Source of the DNA: Aeromonas encheleia | Lineage (GTDB): Bacteria; Pseudomonadota; Gammaproteobacteria; Enterobacterales; Aeromonadaceae | Length of the DNA stretch: 64,000 nt | Reading direction: 5' to 3' | Assembly (NCBI RefSeq): GCF_900637545.1 | Contig: NZ_LR134376.1 | Span: 3,677,001-3,741,000 of the forward strand | Part shown: positions 27,647 to 38,408 of the stretch, in pieces | Numbering within the stretch: the first letter of the stretch is position 1 | How the letters are laid out: each line of letters opens with the position of its first letter | The notes under the pieces: model-generated | The model's input: only the letters and a program-made list of their open reading frames with translations | What the model was told of the DNA's origin: nothing | The model's database searches: none | Position numbers and translations under genes: made by a program

Positions 27647-28018
27647 GATCTACAGCCTTAATGTTACTTTTCCTTCAGCCAGGCCGCCTGCATATTCATG
27701 CCATCGCCCGGCAAACGGGCGCAAGAATAACCCAAAAAAATGCACAAACAAGCTTTAAATGGATTATTTCAAGCATAAGTATTTTATCAGGCAAACCGTC
27801 CATAAGAACAACCCGAAACAGACATGCATATCAATTCAATTCAATTGGTTGGCATATTGTTTCATACAGGTTAAGTTCAGGTGCGCAGTATAATCAGTTG
27901 CGGTTGGCAGGCAATAAGTGGCATGAGAAATATATCTATAGAGTGATCCGGTCGATCCTCCCATAAAAAAACCGGCGCCTGTTGCCAGGCACCGGTTTCT
28001 CAGCGAAGCAGATGAAGA
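27647..28018. promoter_or_regulatory. AT-rich intergenic region between obgE and the YjiH gene
   Basis: 372 bp, the most AT-rich part of the window together with 44280-44480. It holds the obgE terminator at its right end and presumably the YjiH promoter. I see no gene with coding character and no operator I can name with confidence. The base composition shift is compatible with a regulatory region bound by nucleoid proteins. Confidence 0.4.
27969..27998 (-). terminator. Terminator of obgE
   Basis: 13-bp stem (27969-27981 with 27986-27998) with one internal mismatch, followed on the minus strand by a run of T. Twenty bases after the obgE stop. Confidence 0.75.
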
Positions 28019-29233
<1,215 letters not shown>

Positions 29234-29370
29234 TCACCCTCAATTCGAAAAACCGATACGCAATTATAGTGGTACAGACCCCTGGGGGCGAGACGCATCT
29301 AGGCGATAAGGCCTGTCAACGCCGGCTCATCAGCGTGCCGTTTTTTCGTCAAACTCTTCAGAAAAACAAA

Positions 29371-29392
29371 AGCCCCGCCTGTTGGCGGGGCT
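29371..29392 (-). terminator. Terminator after rpmA
   Basis: 9-bp stem (29371-29379 with 29384-29392), 4-nt loop, with TTTTGTTTTT following on the minus strand. Separates rplU-rpmA from obgE. Confidence 0.85.
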
Positions 29393-29413
29393 TCGGATCC
29401 TTGCGGTCCGTAA

Positions 29414-29671
29414 TTACTCAGCAACGATGCTAACGTACTTACGATTCAGCGGACCTTTAACTTCGAACAGGATCTTGCCAGTCGCTTTCGCGAACAGGGT
29501 GTGATCGGTGCCCAGACCAACGTTGGTGCCAGGGTGGAACTTGGTGCCACGCTGACGAACGATGATGCTGCCTGCCAGTACAGTTTCGCCACCGAAGCGC
29601 TTCACGCCGAGGCGTTTGGCTTCTGAGTCGCGACCGTTACGGGATGAACCGCCAGCTTTTTTATGTGCCAT
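29414..29671 (-). CDS. rpmA: 50S ribosomal protein L27
   Basis: 85 residues. Begins [20 protein letters not shown], the unprocessed N-terminus typical of Proteobacteria, followed by [11 protein letters not shown] and [15 protein letters not shown]. The N-terminal arm reaches the peptidyl-transferase centre. 19 nt after rplU, which it is cotranscribed with. Confidence 0.98.
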   Translation of the reverse strand: MAHKKAGGSSRNGRDSEAKRLGVKRFGGETVLAGSIIVRQRGTKFHPGTNVGLGTDHTLFAKATGKILFEVKGPLNRKYVSIVAE

Positions 29672-29690
29672 TTTTCAGATTCCTCTCGAA

Positions 29691-30002
29691 TTAAGCGCTG
29701 ATGCCAGTGATTTTGACTTCAGTGAACCACTGACGGTGGCCCGCTTGCTTGCGATGGTGCTTACGACGACGGAACTTGACGATAGTCACTTTCTCGCCAC
29801 GGCCGTGAGCCACAACTTCAGCAATAACCTTGCCACCTTCAACGAAAGGAGCACCTACTTTAAAAGTGTCGCCTGCAGCAACCATCAGAACTTCGTTGAA
29901 GTCGATGGTAGCGCCAGTCTCAACGTTCAGCTTTTCCAGACGAACGATTTGACCTTCGGCCACACGGTGTTGTTTTCCGCCGCTTTGGAATACCGCGTAC
30001 AT
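29691..30002 (-). CDS. rplU: 50S ribosomal protein L21
   Basis: 103 residues beginning [18 protein letters not shown]; ends with the basic [14 protein letters not shown] region that binds 23S rRNA. Start 30002 has GGAG upstream and matches family length; the 36 extra upstream codons in frame overlap the promoter and are not coding. Confidence 0.98.
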   Translation of the reverse strand: MYAVFQSGGKQHRVAEGQIVRLEKLNVETGATIDFNEVLMVAAGDTFKVGAPFVEGGKVIAEVVAHGRGEKVTIVKFRRRKHHRKQAGHRQWFTEVKITGISA

Positions 30003-30075
30003 TTGATTAACTCCGTAAAGGCGTGTCTTTTGCTCAAGGCCAGACACGCGCAAAAACCTATAACAATGGGCCGGC

Positions 30076-30104
30076 ATTCTACGCAAATCGATTTGCTCAG
30101 GCAA
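30076..30104 (-). promoter_or_regulatory. Sigma-70 promoter of rplU-rpmA
   Basis: On the minus strand, -35 TTGCCT (30104-30099) and -10 TAGAAT (30081-30076) are separated by exactly 17 bases. It lies about 75 bp upstream of rplU in the divergent region shared with ispB. Confidence 0.7.
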
Positions 30105-30244
30105 GGCCAATTTCGCAAAAAGTTTATTTTGTGCGCATATCTGCCGCCGTGAATAAACGCTTAACTGTAACCCATTGTGAAATCGTGTAGAATCCCCGCC
30201 ATTGCTAAAAACGCAGTAATTGCTGCCGTCACGTTACGAGACTT

Positions 30245-31216
30245 ATGGACCAACAGACTATCCGTGCGCTCTGTGCCGCCGACATGACGGCGGTCAATGA
30301 ACTGATCTTGGCGAGGCTTCAGTCCGATGTCAGCCTGATCAACCAGCTGGGTTTCTACATTGTCAGTGCAGGCGGGAAACGGATGCGCCCCATGCTGACG
30401 GTGATGGCCGCTCGCGCACTGGGGTACCAAGGTCAGGATCATCTCAAGCTCGCCGCCATCATCGAATTCATTCACACCTCTACCCTGCTGCACGACGACG
30501 TGGTCGATGAATCCGACCTGCGCCGCGGCCGGGAGACCGCCAATGCGCTGTTTGGCAATGCCGCCAGCGTACTGGTCGGCGACTACCTCTACAGCCGCTC
30601 CTTCCAGATGATGAGCGAGCTCTCCAACCTGAGGGTGATGGAGATCCTGTCGGATGCCACCAACACCATCGCCGAGGGGGAAGTGTTGCAGCTGATGAAC
30701 TGCAACGATCCGGACACCACGGAACAGAGCTACATGACGGTCATCTACTGCAAGACCGCCAAGCTGTTCGAGGCGGCCACTCGTCTCGCCGCCGTGCTGA
30801 CCCATCAGCCCGAGCCCGTCGAGCAGGCTATGACCGACTACGGCAAGTACCTGGGCACCGCCTTCCAGATCATCGATGACGTCATGGACTACTGCTCCCA
30901 GAGTGACGAGATGGGCAAGAACGTCGGCGACGATCTGGCCGAGGGCAAACCGACCCTGCCGCTGCTGCGCGCCATGGCGGTGGGCTCGCCCGAGGAGCGC
31001 CAACTCATCCGCGATGCCATCGAGCACCGCAATGGCATGGATCACCTTGACCGGATCCTGGCCATCCTGGACAGCACCGGCGCCCTCGAATACTCCCGCC
31101 AGCGCGCCCGGGAAGAGGCCGACAAGGCCATAGCCGCGCTTGCCATCCTGCCGGAGTCCGAGCACAAGCAGGCGCTGGCCACCCTGGCCCAGATGGCGGT
31201 GCAGCGCAGCGCCTGA
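30245..31216 (+). CDS. ispB: Octaprenyl diphosphate synthase
   Basis: 323 residues. Long-chain trans-prenyl synthase with the two aspartate-rich motifs: LLHDDVVDESDLRRG near residue 82 and IIDDVMDY near 210. It makes the polyprenyl side chain of ubiquinone and menaquinone. It is divergent from rplU as in E. coli. Length and motifs fit IspB rather than IspA. Confidence 0.95.
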   Translation: MDQQTIRALCAADMTAVNELILARLQSDVSLINQLGFYIVSAGGKRMRPMLTVMAARALGYQGQDHLKLAAIIEFIHTSTLLHDDVVDESDLRRGRETANALFGNAASVLVGDYLYSRSFQMMSELSNLRVMEILSDATNTIAEGEVLQLMNCNDPDTTEQSYMTVIYCKTAKLFEAATRLAAVLTHQPEPVEQAMTDYGKYLGTAFQIIDDVMDYCSQSDEMGKNVGDDLAEGKPTLPLLRAMAVGSPEERQLIRDAIEHRNGMDHLDRILAILDSTGALEYSRQRAREEADKAIAALAILPESEHKQALATLAQMAVQRSA

Positions 31217-31237
31217 GTCAGCGTTCAACAGCGAATG

Positions 31238-31264
31238 AAAAAAGAGGCCATCGGCCTCTTTTTT
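31238..31264. terminator. Terminator after ispB
   Basis: 12-bp stem (31238-31249 with 31253-31264), 3-nt loop, A-tract before and T-tract after, so it works for ispB and for the convergent DUF2065 gene. Confidence 0.85.
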
Positions 31265-31301
31265 ATGCGCTGCGCTTCGGCACAGCCTCCGTTTCTACGG
31301 C

Positions 31302-31490
31302 TCAATGCGCCAGCGCCCAGAGGATCACGCCCCCCGCCACCACCAGGCAGCCACCGATGCGGCGCAGTTGCTCCGGCGGCTGATCGCCGAGCAGGCGCAG
31401 CATCTGCTGCCAGGCCCTCGGCATCAGCAAGGGGCCCAGCCCTTCAAACAACAGCAGCAGCCCCAATCCCATCAGCATGGATGTCAGCAT
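31302..31490 (-). CDS. DUF2065 family membrane protein (YjeT-like)
   Basis: 62 residues with two hydrophobic helices (about 5-25 and 43-60) and the conserved PRAWQQMLRLLGDQPPEQLRRIGG loop between. Function unknown; the gene regularly follows hflC, as it does here. Start 31490 has GGAGAGAGG directly upstream. Confidence 0.85.
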   Translation of the reverse strand: MLTSMLMGLGLLLLFEGLGPLLMPRAWQQMLRLLGDQPPEQLRRIGGCLVVAGGVILWALAH

Positions 31491-31577
31491 CCTCTCTCCT
31501 TGCACAAAAAAAGACCCGCTCGGCAGGTGGCTTGGCGCCATAATGCGAAAGGGCCTGAATGCTCAGGCCCTCTGGTC

Positions 31578-32462
31578 TTACTCTTTGGTGCCGTGAGGCG
31601 ACTTGAGGTAGCGGAAAAACTCGCTGTCCGGCTTCAGGACCATCAGGTCGTTGCCACCGGCGAAGCTCTTGCGATAGGCCTCCATGCTACGCACGAAGCT
31701 GAAAAACTCGGGGTCTTTCTTGTAGCTGTCGGCATAGATCTTGGCGGCCTCGGCATCCCCTTCACCACGCAGCTGACGCGCATTACGCTCGGCGTCTGCA
31801 ATCATGACGGTCACCTTGCGGTCGATGTCGGCACGCAGGATCTCGGCCTGCTCGCGGCCCTGGGAGCGATGCTCACGGGCAACGGCGGTCCGTTCGGCAC
31901 GCATCCGCTGATAGATGGAGCTGGAGACTTCCACCGGCAGGTTGATCTGCTTGATCCGCACATCCACCACCTTGATACCGAGCTCGGAGGAGCGCGCCAT
32001 CTTCATCAGGGCATCTTCCATCACGGTACTGCGCTCACCGGAGACGATGTCCTTGATGGTGCGGTTACCGATCTCGGAACGCAGACCGTTGTTGATCTTG
32101 CGCTTGAGCAGGTCTTCGGCCTGGATCTTGTTGCCACCACCTGTTGCCAGATAGTACTTGGAGAAGTCCTCGATCTTCCACTTCACGTAGGAGTCGATGA
32201 TGAGGTCTTTCTTCTCCGAGGTGACGAAGCGATCCGCCTGACCTTCCAGAGTCTGGATGCGAGCATCCATCTTGCGAACCTGGTCAATCACCGGCACCTT
32301 GAAGTGCAGGCCCGGCTCGAAGAGGCGGGGCTCACCAGAGTCAACCCGCTTCACCTTGCCAAACTGCACGACTATCCCTTTCTGCCCTTCATCGACGATG
32401 AAGACGGAAGAGAAGCAGACCATGGCGGCCACAGCGATGACACCAATAGCTATTTTTTTCAT
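31578..32462 (-). CDS. hflC: FtsH protease regulator HflC
   Basis: 294 residues. One N-terminal membrane helix (about 5-22, ending FSSVFIVDEGQKG) then an SPFH/prohibitin domain and a coiled-coil helix with RGEGDAEAAKIYADSY. With HflK it forms the large periplasmic cage around FtsH and tunes its proteolysis. 3 nt after hflK. Confidence 0.95.
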   Translation of the reverse strand: MKKIAIGVIAVAAMVCFSSVFIVDEGQKGIVVQFGKVKRVDSGEPRLFEPGLHFKVPVIDQVRKMDARIQTLEGQADRFVTSEKKDLIIDSYVKWKIEDFSKYYLATGGGNKIQAEDLLKRKINNGLRSEIGNRTIKDIVSGERSTVMEDALMKMARSSELGIKVVDVRIKQINLPVEVSSSIYQRMRAERTAVAREHRSQGREQAEILRADIDRKVTVMIADAERNARQLRGEGDAEAAKIYADSYKKDPEFFSFVRSMEAYRKSFAGGNDLMVLKPDSEFFRYLKSPHGTKE

Positions 32463-32465
32463 CTA

Positions 32466-33617
32466 TTAGTTTCTCCCTGTGCTGAAACGGTCACCGCCAC
32501 GCAGCGGCGTCGGAGTGGAGTTAGCCCCTTCGTTGGACGGCTGGGCCGGCTCCACCGCAGGTGTGCCCGCCGGACGTGCCGGTTGCACGGCATTCGCCTT
32601 GCCAGACAGCTTGTCGAGCGGCAGGTAGATCATGCTGTTGTTGCCAGCAGGCATGTCGACCAGCACCTTGTTGGCTTGCTGATAGAGCTCTTCCATGGTT
32701 TCCAGGTAGATACGCTCGCGAGTCAGCTCGGGGGCAGACTGATACTGGGGCAGCAGCTCGTTGAAGCGAGCGACTTCACCCTTGGCCTTCAGCACGATCT
32801 GGGACTTGTAGCCTTCGGCTTCCTGTTCCAGACGCTTGACCGAGCCGCGGGCCTTTGGCTCCACTTCACGGGCATAGGCTTCCGCTTCACGAATGAAGCG
32901 CTGCTCATCTTCCTGGGCGGAGATGGCGTCATCGAAGGCGTCCTTCACTTCTTCTGGCGGACGAGCCGGCAGGAAGTTGACGTCGACGATCTGCAGACCC
33001 ATCTGGTAGGGCTCGATGATGCCATCGATCACCTGCCAGGTCTCCTGACGGACTTTTTCCCGACCCGTGGTCAGGACGTCATCCATCTTGGTGTGACCCA
33101 CCACGTAGCGCAGGGCGCTGTCGGTGGCCTGGCTCAGACTCTCGTCGGCATTGGTGACGCTGAACAGATACTGCTCCGGATCGACCACGCGATACTGCAC
33201 GTCCATCTCGACCCGGACCACGTTCTCGTCCTGGGTCAACATGAAGCCGGAGGCCGGCAGGGAGCGTACAGACTCGACGTCCACCGGGATCACCCGATCG
33301 ATGAAGGTCGGCTTCCAGCGCAGACCGGGATCCACGTTATGGGAATACTCCCCAAAGCGCAGTACCACCCCGCGTTCGGCTTCACGGATGGTGTAGAAGC
33401 CGCTGACGACCCACACCACCACGGCCACAACCAGTGCGATGGAGAGGCCAAACTTGCCTACATCACCACCACCCGATTTGCCACCACCGAACAGGCCACC
33501 GAACCGACGGCTCACCTTACGCAGCATTTCATCCAGATCAGGGGGTCCCTGATTCTTGCCGTTATTCCCCCAAGGGTCACGGTCTTTGCCGTTGTTTCCA
33601 GGCTCATTCCAAGCCAT
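32466..33617 (-). CDS. hflK: FtsH protease regulator HflK
   Basis: 383 residues. N-terminal cytoplasmic segment rich in Gly, Asn and Pro (MAWNEPGNNGKDRDPWG), a membrane helix (about 75-95), an SPFH domain and long helix, then a Pro-rich tail. Start 33617 is chosen because GGAG lies 6 nt upstream and the sequence then begins like E. coli HflK; 33629 would add four residues. Partner of HflC. Confidence 0.94.
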   Translation of the reverse strand: MAWNEPGNNGKDRDPWGNNGKNQGPPDLDEMLRKVSRRFGGLFGGGKSGGGDVGKFGLSIALVVAVVVWVVSGFYTIREAERGVVLRFGEYSHNVDPGLRWKPTFIDRVIPVDVESVRSLPASGFMLTQDENVVRVEMDVQYRVVDPEQYLFSVTNADESLSQATDSALRYVVGHTKMDDVLTTGREKVRQETWQVIDGIIEPYQMGLQIVDVNFLPARPPEEVKDAFDDAISAQEDEQRFIREAEAYAREVEPKARGSVKRLEQEAEGYKSQIVLKAKGEVARFNELLPQYQSAPELTRERIYLETMEELYQQANKVLVDMPAGNNSMIYLPLDKLSGKANAVQPARPAGTPAVEPAQPSNEGANSTPTPLRGGDRFSTGRN

Positions 33618-33708
33618 CAGCGTCTCCATTAATACATGCGGATGGATATCATCTCTACCGGGCCATCGATCGTTGACGAAGCCGCTAAGCCTTCATCTTC
33701 ATCGACCA

Positions 33709-34995
33709 TCAATGCCTGATAAAGCGTTGTAAACTCTCACCTTCTTGTTTCATGAGGCGGTTCCAGTCGGCCACTTGCAAGCGCACCTCCAGGACAAAAT
33801 CCCCCTCCTCACTGAAACCTTCCTGCTCGATGCCTTTCAGCCGATAGAGCGCACTGCGCAATCTCGCGGCCGAGGGCGGCAACTGCAGGGTGTGATGGAC
33901 CATGGATCCGGCCAGCAATTCGGTCAGGGCCGCGAACAGGTATTCGCTCCCCTCACCGGTCTGGGCCGACAGCCAGACCCGCAGTGGACGACCCTCGTCA
34001 TCCCGCTCCAGGCCGGCCGGACGATCGGTCAGCTTGTCTATCTTGTTACAGATCATCAGCTGGGGACGGTCGTCCGCCTCGATCTCGGCCAAGACTGTCT
34101 GCACCGAATCGACATTCTCCTGCATCTGCTCATCGGCACAATCCACGACGTGCAGCAGCAGGTCCGCTTCGCGGGTCTCCTGCAGCGTCGCCTTGAAGGC
34201 CGCGACCAGATCATGGGGCAAGTGTCGAATAAATCCAACTGTATCCGCCAGGATCACATCACCCACATCCTGGATCACCAATTTACGCAGGGTGGGATCC
34301 AGAGTTGCGAACAATTGGTCGGCAGCATACACGCTGGCATCTGTAAGTTGGTTGAACAAAGTGGACTTTCCGGCGTTGGTATAGCCCACCAGAGAAACGG
34401 TTGGCACCTCGTTGCGGTTGCGGGCACGACGGCCCTGCTCACGCTGCTTCGCCACCTTGTCGAGTCGACGCAGAATTGCCTTGATGCGTTCCCGCAGCAG
34501 GCGTCGGTCGGTTTCAAGCTGAGTTTCACCCGGGCCGCGCAGACCGATCCCGCCCTTCTGACGTTCGAGGTGGGTCCAGCCTCGCACCAGGCGAGTAGAA
34601 AGATGACGTAATTGGGCCAGTTCAACCTGCAACTTGCCTTCGTGGGTACGGGCGCGCTGGGCGAAGATATCCAGGATCAGGCCGGTTCTGTCCACCACCC
34701 GGCACTGGAACAGACGCTCCAGGTTGCGCTCCTGGGCAGGGGTCAGGGCATGGTTGAAGATGACCACGTCGGCACCCAGCATCTGTACCTGGGACGCGAT
34801 CTCTTCAGCCTTGCCGCTACCGACAAAAAATTTGGCACTGGGAGCGCTGCGGCTGGTAGTCACCACCCCCAGCGCATTCACCCCGGCCGAGCTCACCAGC
34901 ATCTTGAGCTCTTCCAGATCCTCCCGCTCACCCTCATCGCTGAAGTTGACATGTACCAGAACGGCCTGTTCACCAGCTTCGTAACGGTCAAACAA
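33709..34995 (-). CDS. hflX: Ribosome-splitting GTPase HflX
   Basis: 428 residues. N-terminal HflX domain with a subunit-interface glycine-rich helix (GPGETQLETDRRLLR near 158), G domain with VGYTNAGKSTLFN near 205, DTVGFIRHLP near 252 and NKID near 320. It splits stalled ribosomes, notably in heat stress. It follows hfq in the conserved operon. Confidence 0.95.
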   Translation of the reverse strand: MFDRYEAGEQAVLVHVNFSDEGEREDLEELKMLVSSAGVNALGVVTTSRSAPSAKFFVGSGKAEEIASQVQMLGADVVIFNHALTPAQERNLERLFQCRVVDRTGLILDIFAQRARTHEGKLQVELAQLRHLSTRLVRGWTHLERQKGGIGLRGPGETQLETDRRLLRERIKAILRRLDKVAKQREQGRRARNRNEVPTVSLVGYTNAGKSTLFNQLTDASVYAADQLFATLDPTLRKLVIQDVGDVILADTVGFIRHLPHDLVAAFKATLQETREADLLLHVVDCADEQMQENVDSVQTVLAEIEADDRPQLMICNKIDKLTDRPAGLERDDEGRPLRVWLSAQTGEGSEYLFAALTELLAGSMVHHTLQLPPSAARLRSALYRLKGIEQEGFSEEGDFVLEVRLQVADWNRLMKQEGESLQRFIRH

Positions 34996-35058
34996 GCGCT
35001 TGCTCCTTAACGGGTCTCATGATGAATCTGAGTTGGCGAGTCGGCTCGCCGCGGGATA

Positions 35059-35349
<291 letters not shown>

Positions 35350-35394
35350 TTAAACACCGGATATCAATATAACAACCTGATTATACAGGGAGTG

Positions 35395-36321
35395 TCAAGC
35401 CGCACCAGCACAGGCTAAGACCCTTGCCAGATTGCCAGACTCACCAGATTCCAACCAGGTCAGGTTGGGCCAACCGCGCAACCAGGTCATCTGACGCTTG
35501 GCCAATTGGCGGGTGGCAACAATGCCACGATAACGCATCTCATCATATCCCACTTCCCCTGCCAGGTAGTCCCACATTTGGCGGTAGCCAACGCAGCGAA
35601 TTGCAGGCAGGTCGGGGGTGAGATCCCCCCGCTCAAACAGGCCGCGCACCTCTTGCTCGAAGCCGTTTTGCAGCATCAGATCGAAGCGTTGCTCGATACG
35701 TTGATGCAGCACGGCGCGATCGGAGGGCGCGATGGCAAACTGGTGCACCCGGTAGGGTAATCCTTCCCCCTGCACCTGGGTCAACTCGGTTAGCGTCTTG
35801 CCGCTGATGCGATAGACCTCCAGGGCCCGGCCTAGGCGCTGCGGGTCATTGGGGTGGATACGCGCCCCGGCGACCGGGTCGATGCGCACCAGCTCATCGT
35901 GCAGGGCCTGCCACCCGAGGCGAGCCGCCTCTTCTTCCAGCACGGCGCGGATGGCCGGGTCGGCAGGCGGCAGTGGTGAGAGCCCCTCCAGCAGCGCCTT
36001 GAAGTAGAGCATGGTGCCCCCCACCAGCAGCGGGATGCGGCCACGCCTGGCGATCTCGTCCATCTCGCGCAGGGCGTCGCGGCAGAAATCCGCCGCCGAA
36101 TAACTCATGGCCGGATCCAGGATGTCGATCAGCCGATGGGGTGCCTGCGCCAGCTCGGCGGCACTCGGTTTGGCGGTGCCGATATCCATGCCGCGATAGA
36201 TGAGCGCGGAATCCACGCTGATGATGTCGCAGGGCAGCGCCTGACACAGGGCGATGGCGAGATCCGTCTTGCCGGAGGCCGTCGGCCCCATCAGAAAAAT
36301 TGCGTTCGGCAAGTCAGCCAC
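35395..36321 (-). CDS. miaA: tRNA dimethylallyltransferase
   Basis: 308 residues. P-loop [12 protein letters not shown] near residue 12, then [16 protein letters not shown] and [15 protein letters not shown]. It prenylates A37 of tRNAs that read codons starting with U. The start is a GTG at 36321, giving [13 protein letters not shown], and is supported by AGAGGAA seven bases upstream and by family alignment. It lies between mutL and hfq. Confidence 0.95.
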   Translation of the reverse strand: MADLPNAIFLMGPTASGKTDLAIALCQALPCDIISVDSALIYRGMDIGTAKPSAAELAQAPHRLIDILDPAMSYSAADFCRDALREMDEIARRGRIPLLVGGTMLYFKALLEGLSPLPPADPAIRAVLEEEAARLGWQALHDELVRIDPVAGARIHPNDPQRLGRALEVYRISGKTLTELTQVQGEGLPYRVHQFAIAPSDRAVLHQRIEQRFDLMLQNGFEQEVRGLFERGDLTPDLPAIRCVGYRQMWDYLAGEVGYDEMRYRGIVATRQLAKRQMTWLRGWPNLTWLESGESGNLARVLACAGAA

Positions 36322-36409
36322 GTTTAGGTTCCTCTAACACGTCTGCCCACAACAACAGGCACAGGGTGCGATAACTAGCCATTGTGTGAAGGCGTTGGCC
36401 CGTGGCGAA

Positions 36410-38269
36410 TCAGACGCCATGGGCAAATTCCTCCAGCACGGTCGCCAACGACAGGGGGCGCACCATGCGAATGTCTGCCAGTTGGTCACTGAAATCGGTC
36501 ACAAGTTCCGTCAGCAAACGACTGGCCGTTGAAAAATCATATATTTTTTCAGAGCTTATGCCCTGCTCTACCAGCCATTGGCATACTACCTCGGCCAGCT
36601 GGCTGCCATCACTGTCAGATCCGCTCTCGATTAACTGCAGCAATTCGGGTAAGAGCCTAACCAGATCGGTCTGGCGCAACAGCGCCGGCACCCGAGTCAG
36701 GATCATGGTGTCGCGCCCACCGCTTTTCAACTCCAGCCCGATGCGTTTGAGCAAACGTTCCTGCTCCTCCACCAGCGCAATCAGGTTTTTCGGCAACTTG
36801 AAGGAGACCGGCAGCAGCAAGGGTTGCGCCGCCAGCCCCTGGCCCCAGGCCTCCAGCAGCCAGTGGCGCAGCAGCACCCGCTCGGCCCGTACCAGGGAGA
36901 GCAGCGCCAGCTGGCCGTTGCGTTCCAGCAGCAGGTAGGCCTGCTCCACCAGGGTCAGAGCACGGCAACCCTGCGGCGACGGGCCAGCCGGGGCGCCGGC
37001 GGTCGGCGTCGCCACAGCCGCGTCACCCGCCATCGGCAGGGTGGTGAGCAGGGCGCCCATGCCACGCATCGCATCGCGGCCGGGGGGTTCGGGCGGCTGA
37101 TAGCTGCCGGCGCGCGCCGCGCCCCCTTCCCGCACCTCCCGCGTAGGCACCGGGGCCCGATAGCTGTGCTCGGCACCGTACCACTCAGGGCGGGGAGCCT
37201 GGCCGGGGTACTCTATCTGCGGGCTGGCCGGCAGCTCGACCTGACTCTCGGCCAGCGGCTCGGCGGCCGGGGCCTCGCGGCGCAGGGCGGTGAACAGGGC
37301 CTGGAAGATGAAGTCGTGCACCAGGCGGGCCTGGTGGAAGCGCACCTCGTGCTTGGCCGGGTGGACGTTCACATCCACCTGGTGCGGATCCAGCTCGATG
37401 TAGAGCACATAGGCGGCGAAGCGGTCGGCCGGCAGCAGCTCGTCATAGGCCTGGCGGATGGCATGATTGATCAGCTTGTCGCGCATCATGCGGCCATTGA
37501 CGTAGGTGTATTGCAGATCGTTCTGCGGCCTGGCCCCCGCCGGCAGCGCCAGCCAGCCCCGCAGGCGCACGTCGCTGTGCTCGCTCTCCACCGCCAGGGC
37601 GTGGTGCATGAAGGGGGTGCCACAGACGGCGGCGAGGCGGCGCTCCTGCTCCGCCACCGTGTTGGCGGACTTGTACTGGCGCACCACCTTGCCGTTGTGG
37701 CGCAGGATCAGGGTGCAGTCGAAGCGGGAGAGCGCGATGCGACGGATCAGCTCGTCGATGTGGGCGAACTCGGTCTTCTCGCTGCGCATGAACTTGCGCC
37801 GGGCCGGGGTGTTGAAGAAGAGATCCACCACCTCCACAGTCGTGCCCACCGGGTGGGCCGCCGGCTTGACGGTGACGCTCATCTCGCGCCCCTGCGCCTC
37901 GGCCTGCCAGGCTTCGGTCTGCTCCTGGGTGCGGGAGGTCAGGGTGAGACGGGAGACTGAGCTGATGGAGGCGAGCGCCTCCCCCCGAAAACCGAGGCTG
38001 TTGATCCCCTCGAGATCATCCAGGGTCGCCACCTTGGAGGTGGCGTGGCGGGAGAGCGCCAGCACCAGCTCGTCCTTGGGCACACCGCTGCCGTTGTCAC
38101 GGATGCGGATGAGCTTGGCGCCGCCCTTGTCGATGTCGACCTCGATCCGGTCGGCGCCCGCATCCAGGCTGTTCTCCACCAGCTCCTTCACCACGGAGGA
38201 GGGCCGTTCCACCACCTCGCCTGCGGCAATCTGGTTGGCCAGGATCGGCGGCAAAATACGGATCGGCAT
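36410..38269 (-). CDS. mutL: DNA mismatch repair protein MutL
   Basis: 619 residues. N-terminal GHKL ATPase motifs: EVVERPSSVVKELVENSLDAG (Glu and Asn of motif I, about residues 18-38), RDNGSGV and GFRGEALASI. A long Pro/Ala-rich linker (about 330-430) and a C-terminal dimerisation domain follow. I see no DQHAxE(x)4E endonuclease motif, consistent with a MutH-type system. GGAG lies 6 nt before ATG 38269. A partial copy of its first 28 codons lies directly upstream. Confidence 0.95.
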   Translation of the reverse strand: MPIRILPPILANQIAAGEVVERPSSVVKELVENSLDAGADRIEVDIDKGGAKLIRIRDNGSGVPKDELVLALSRHATSKVATLDDLEGINSLGFRGEALASISSVSRLTLTSRTQEQTEAWQAEAQGREMSVTVKPAAHPVGTTVEVVDLFFNTPARRKFMRSEKTEFAHIDELIRRIALSRFDCTLILRHNGKVVRQYKSANTVAEQERRLAAVCGTPFMHHALAVESEHSDVRLRGWLALPAGARPQNDLQYTYVNGRMMRDKLINHAIRQAYDELLPADRFAAYVLYIELDPHQVDVNVHPAKHEVRFHQARLVHDFIFQALFTALRREAPAAEPLAESQVELPASPQIEYPGQAPRPEWYGAEHSYRAPVPTREVREGGAARAGSYQPPEPPGRDAMRGMGALLTTLPMAGDAAVATPTAGAPAGPSPQGCRALTLVEQAYLLLERNGQLALLSLVRAERVLLRHWLLEAWGQGLAAQPLLLPVSFKLPKNLIALVEEQERLLKRIGLELKSGGRDTMILTRVPALLRQTDLVRLLPELLQLIESGSDSDGSQLAEVVCQWLVEQGISSEKIYDFSTASRLLTELVTDFSDQLADIRMVRPLSLATVLEEFAHGV

Positions 38270-38272
38270 CGT

Positions 38273-38392
38273 TTACTCCTGACGTTTCATCTTGCGGGAT
38301 CCAGACGCCTTCACAACGAAGGCTGGCCGTTCCACCACCTCGCCGGTGGCAATCTGCTTGGCCAGAATGGGGGCCAAAATAGGGATCGCCAT
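38273..38392 (-). pseudogene. Scar: truncated copy of the mutL 5' end, 39-codon mini-ORF
   Basis: Between amiB and mutL the sequence reads MAIPILAPILAKQIATGE, then VVERPAFVVK, against MPIRILPPILANQIAAGE and VVERPSSVVK in MutL. Similarity stops after about 28 codons; the frame continues with an unrelated tail and ends in a TAA three bases before the mutL ATG. The end of the mini-ORF supplies the GGAG ribosome-binding site of mutL. It may simply be a relic, or act as a leader for translational coupling; the sequence alone cannot tell. Confidence 0.8.
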
Positions 38393-38408
38393 CGCTGGCT
38401 CCCGATTC

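Noticed and set aside
36314-36382. 22-codon frame overlapping the miaA GTG start
   Set aside because: No ribosome-binding site and no resemblance to MiaA or MutL ends; short frames of this size are common by chance.
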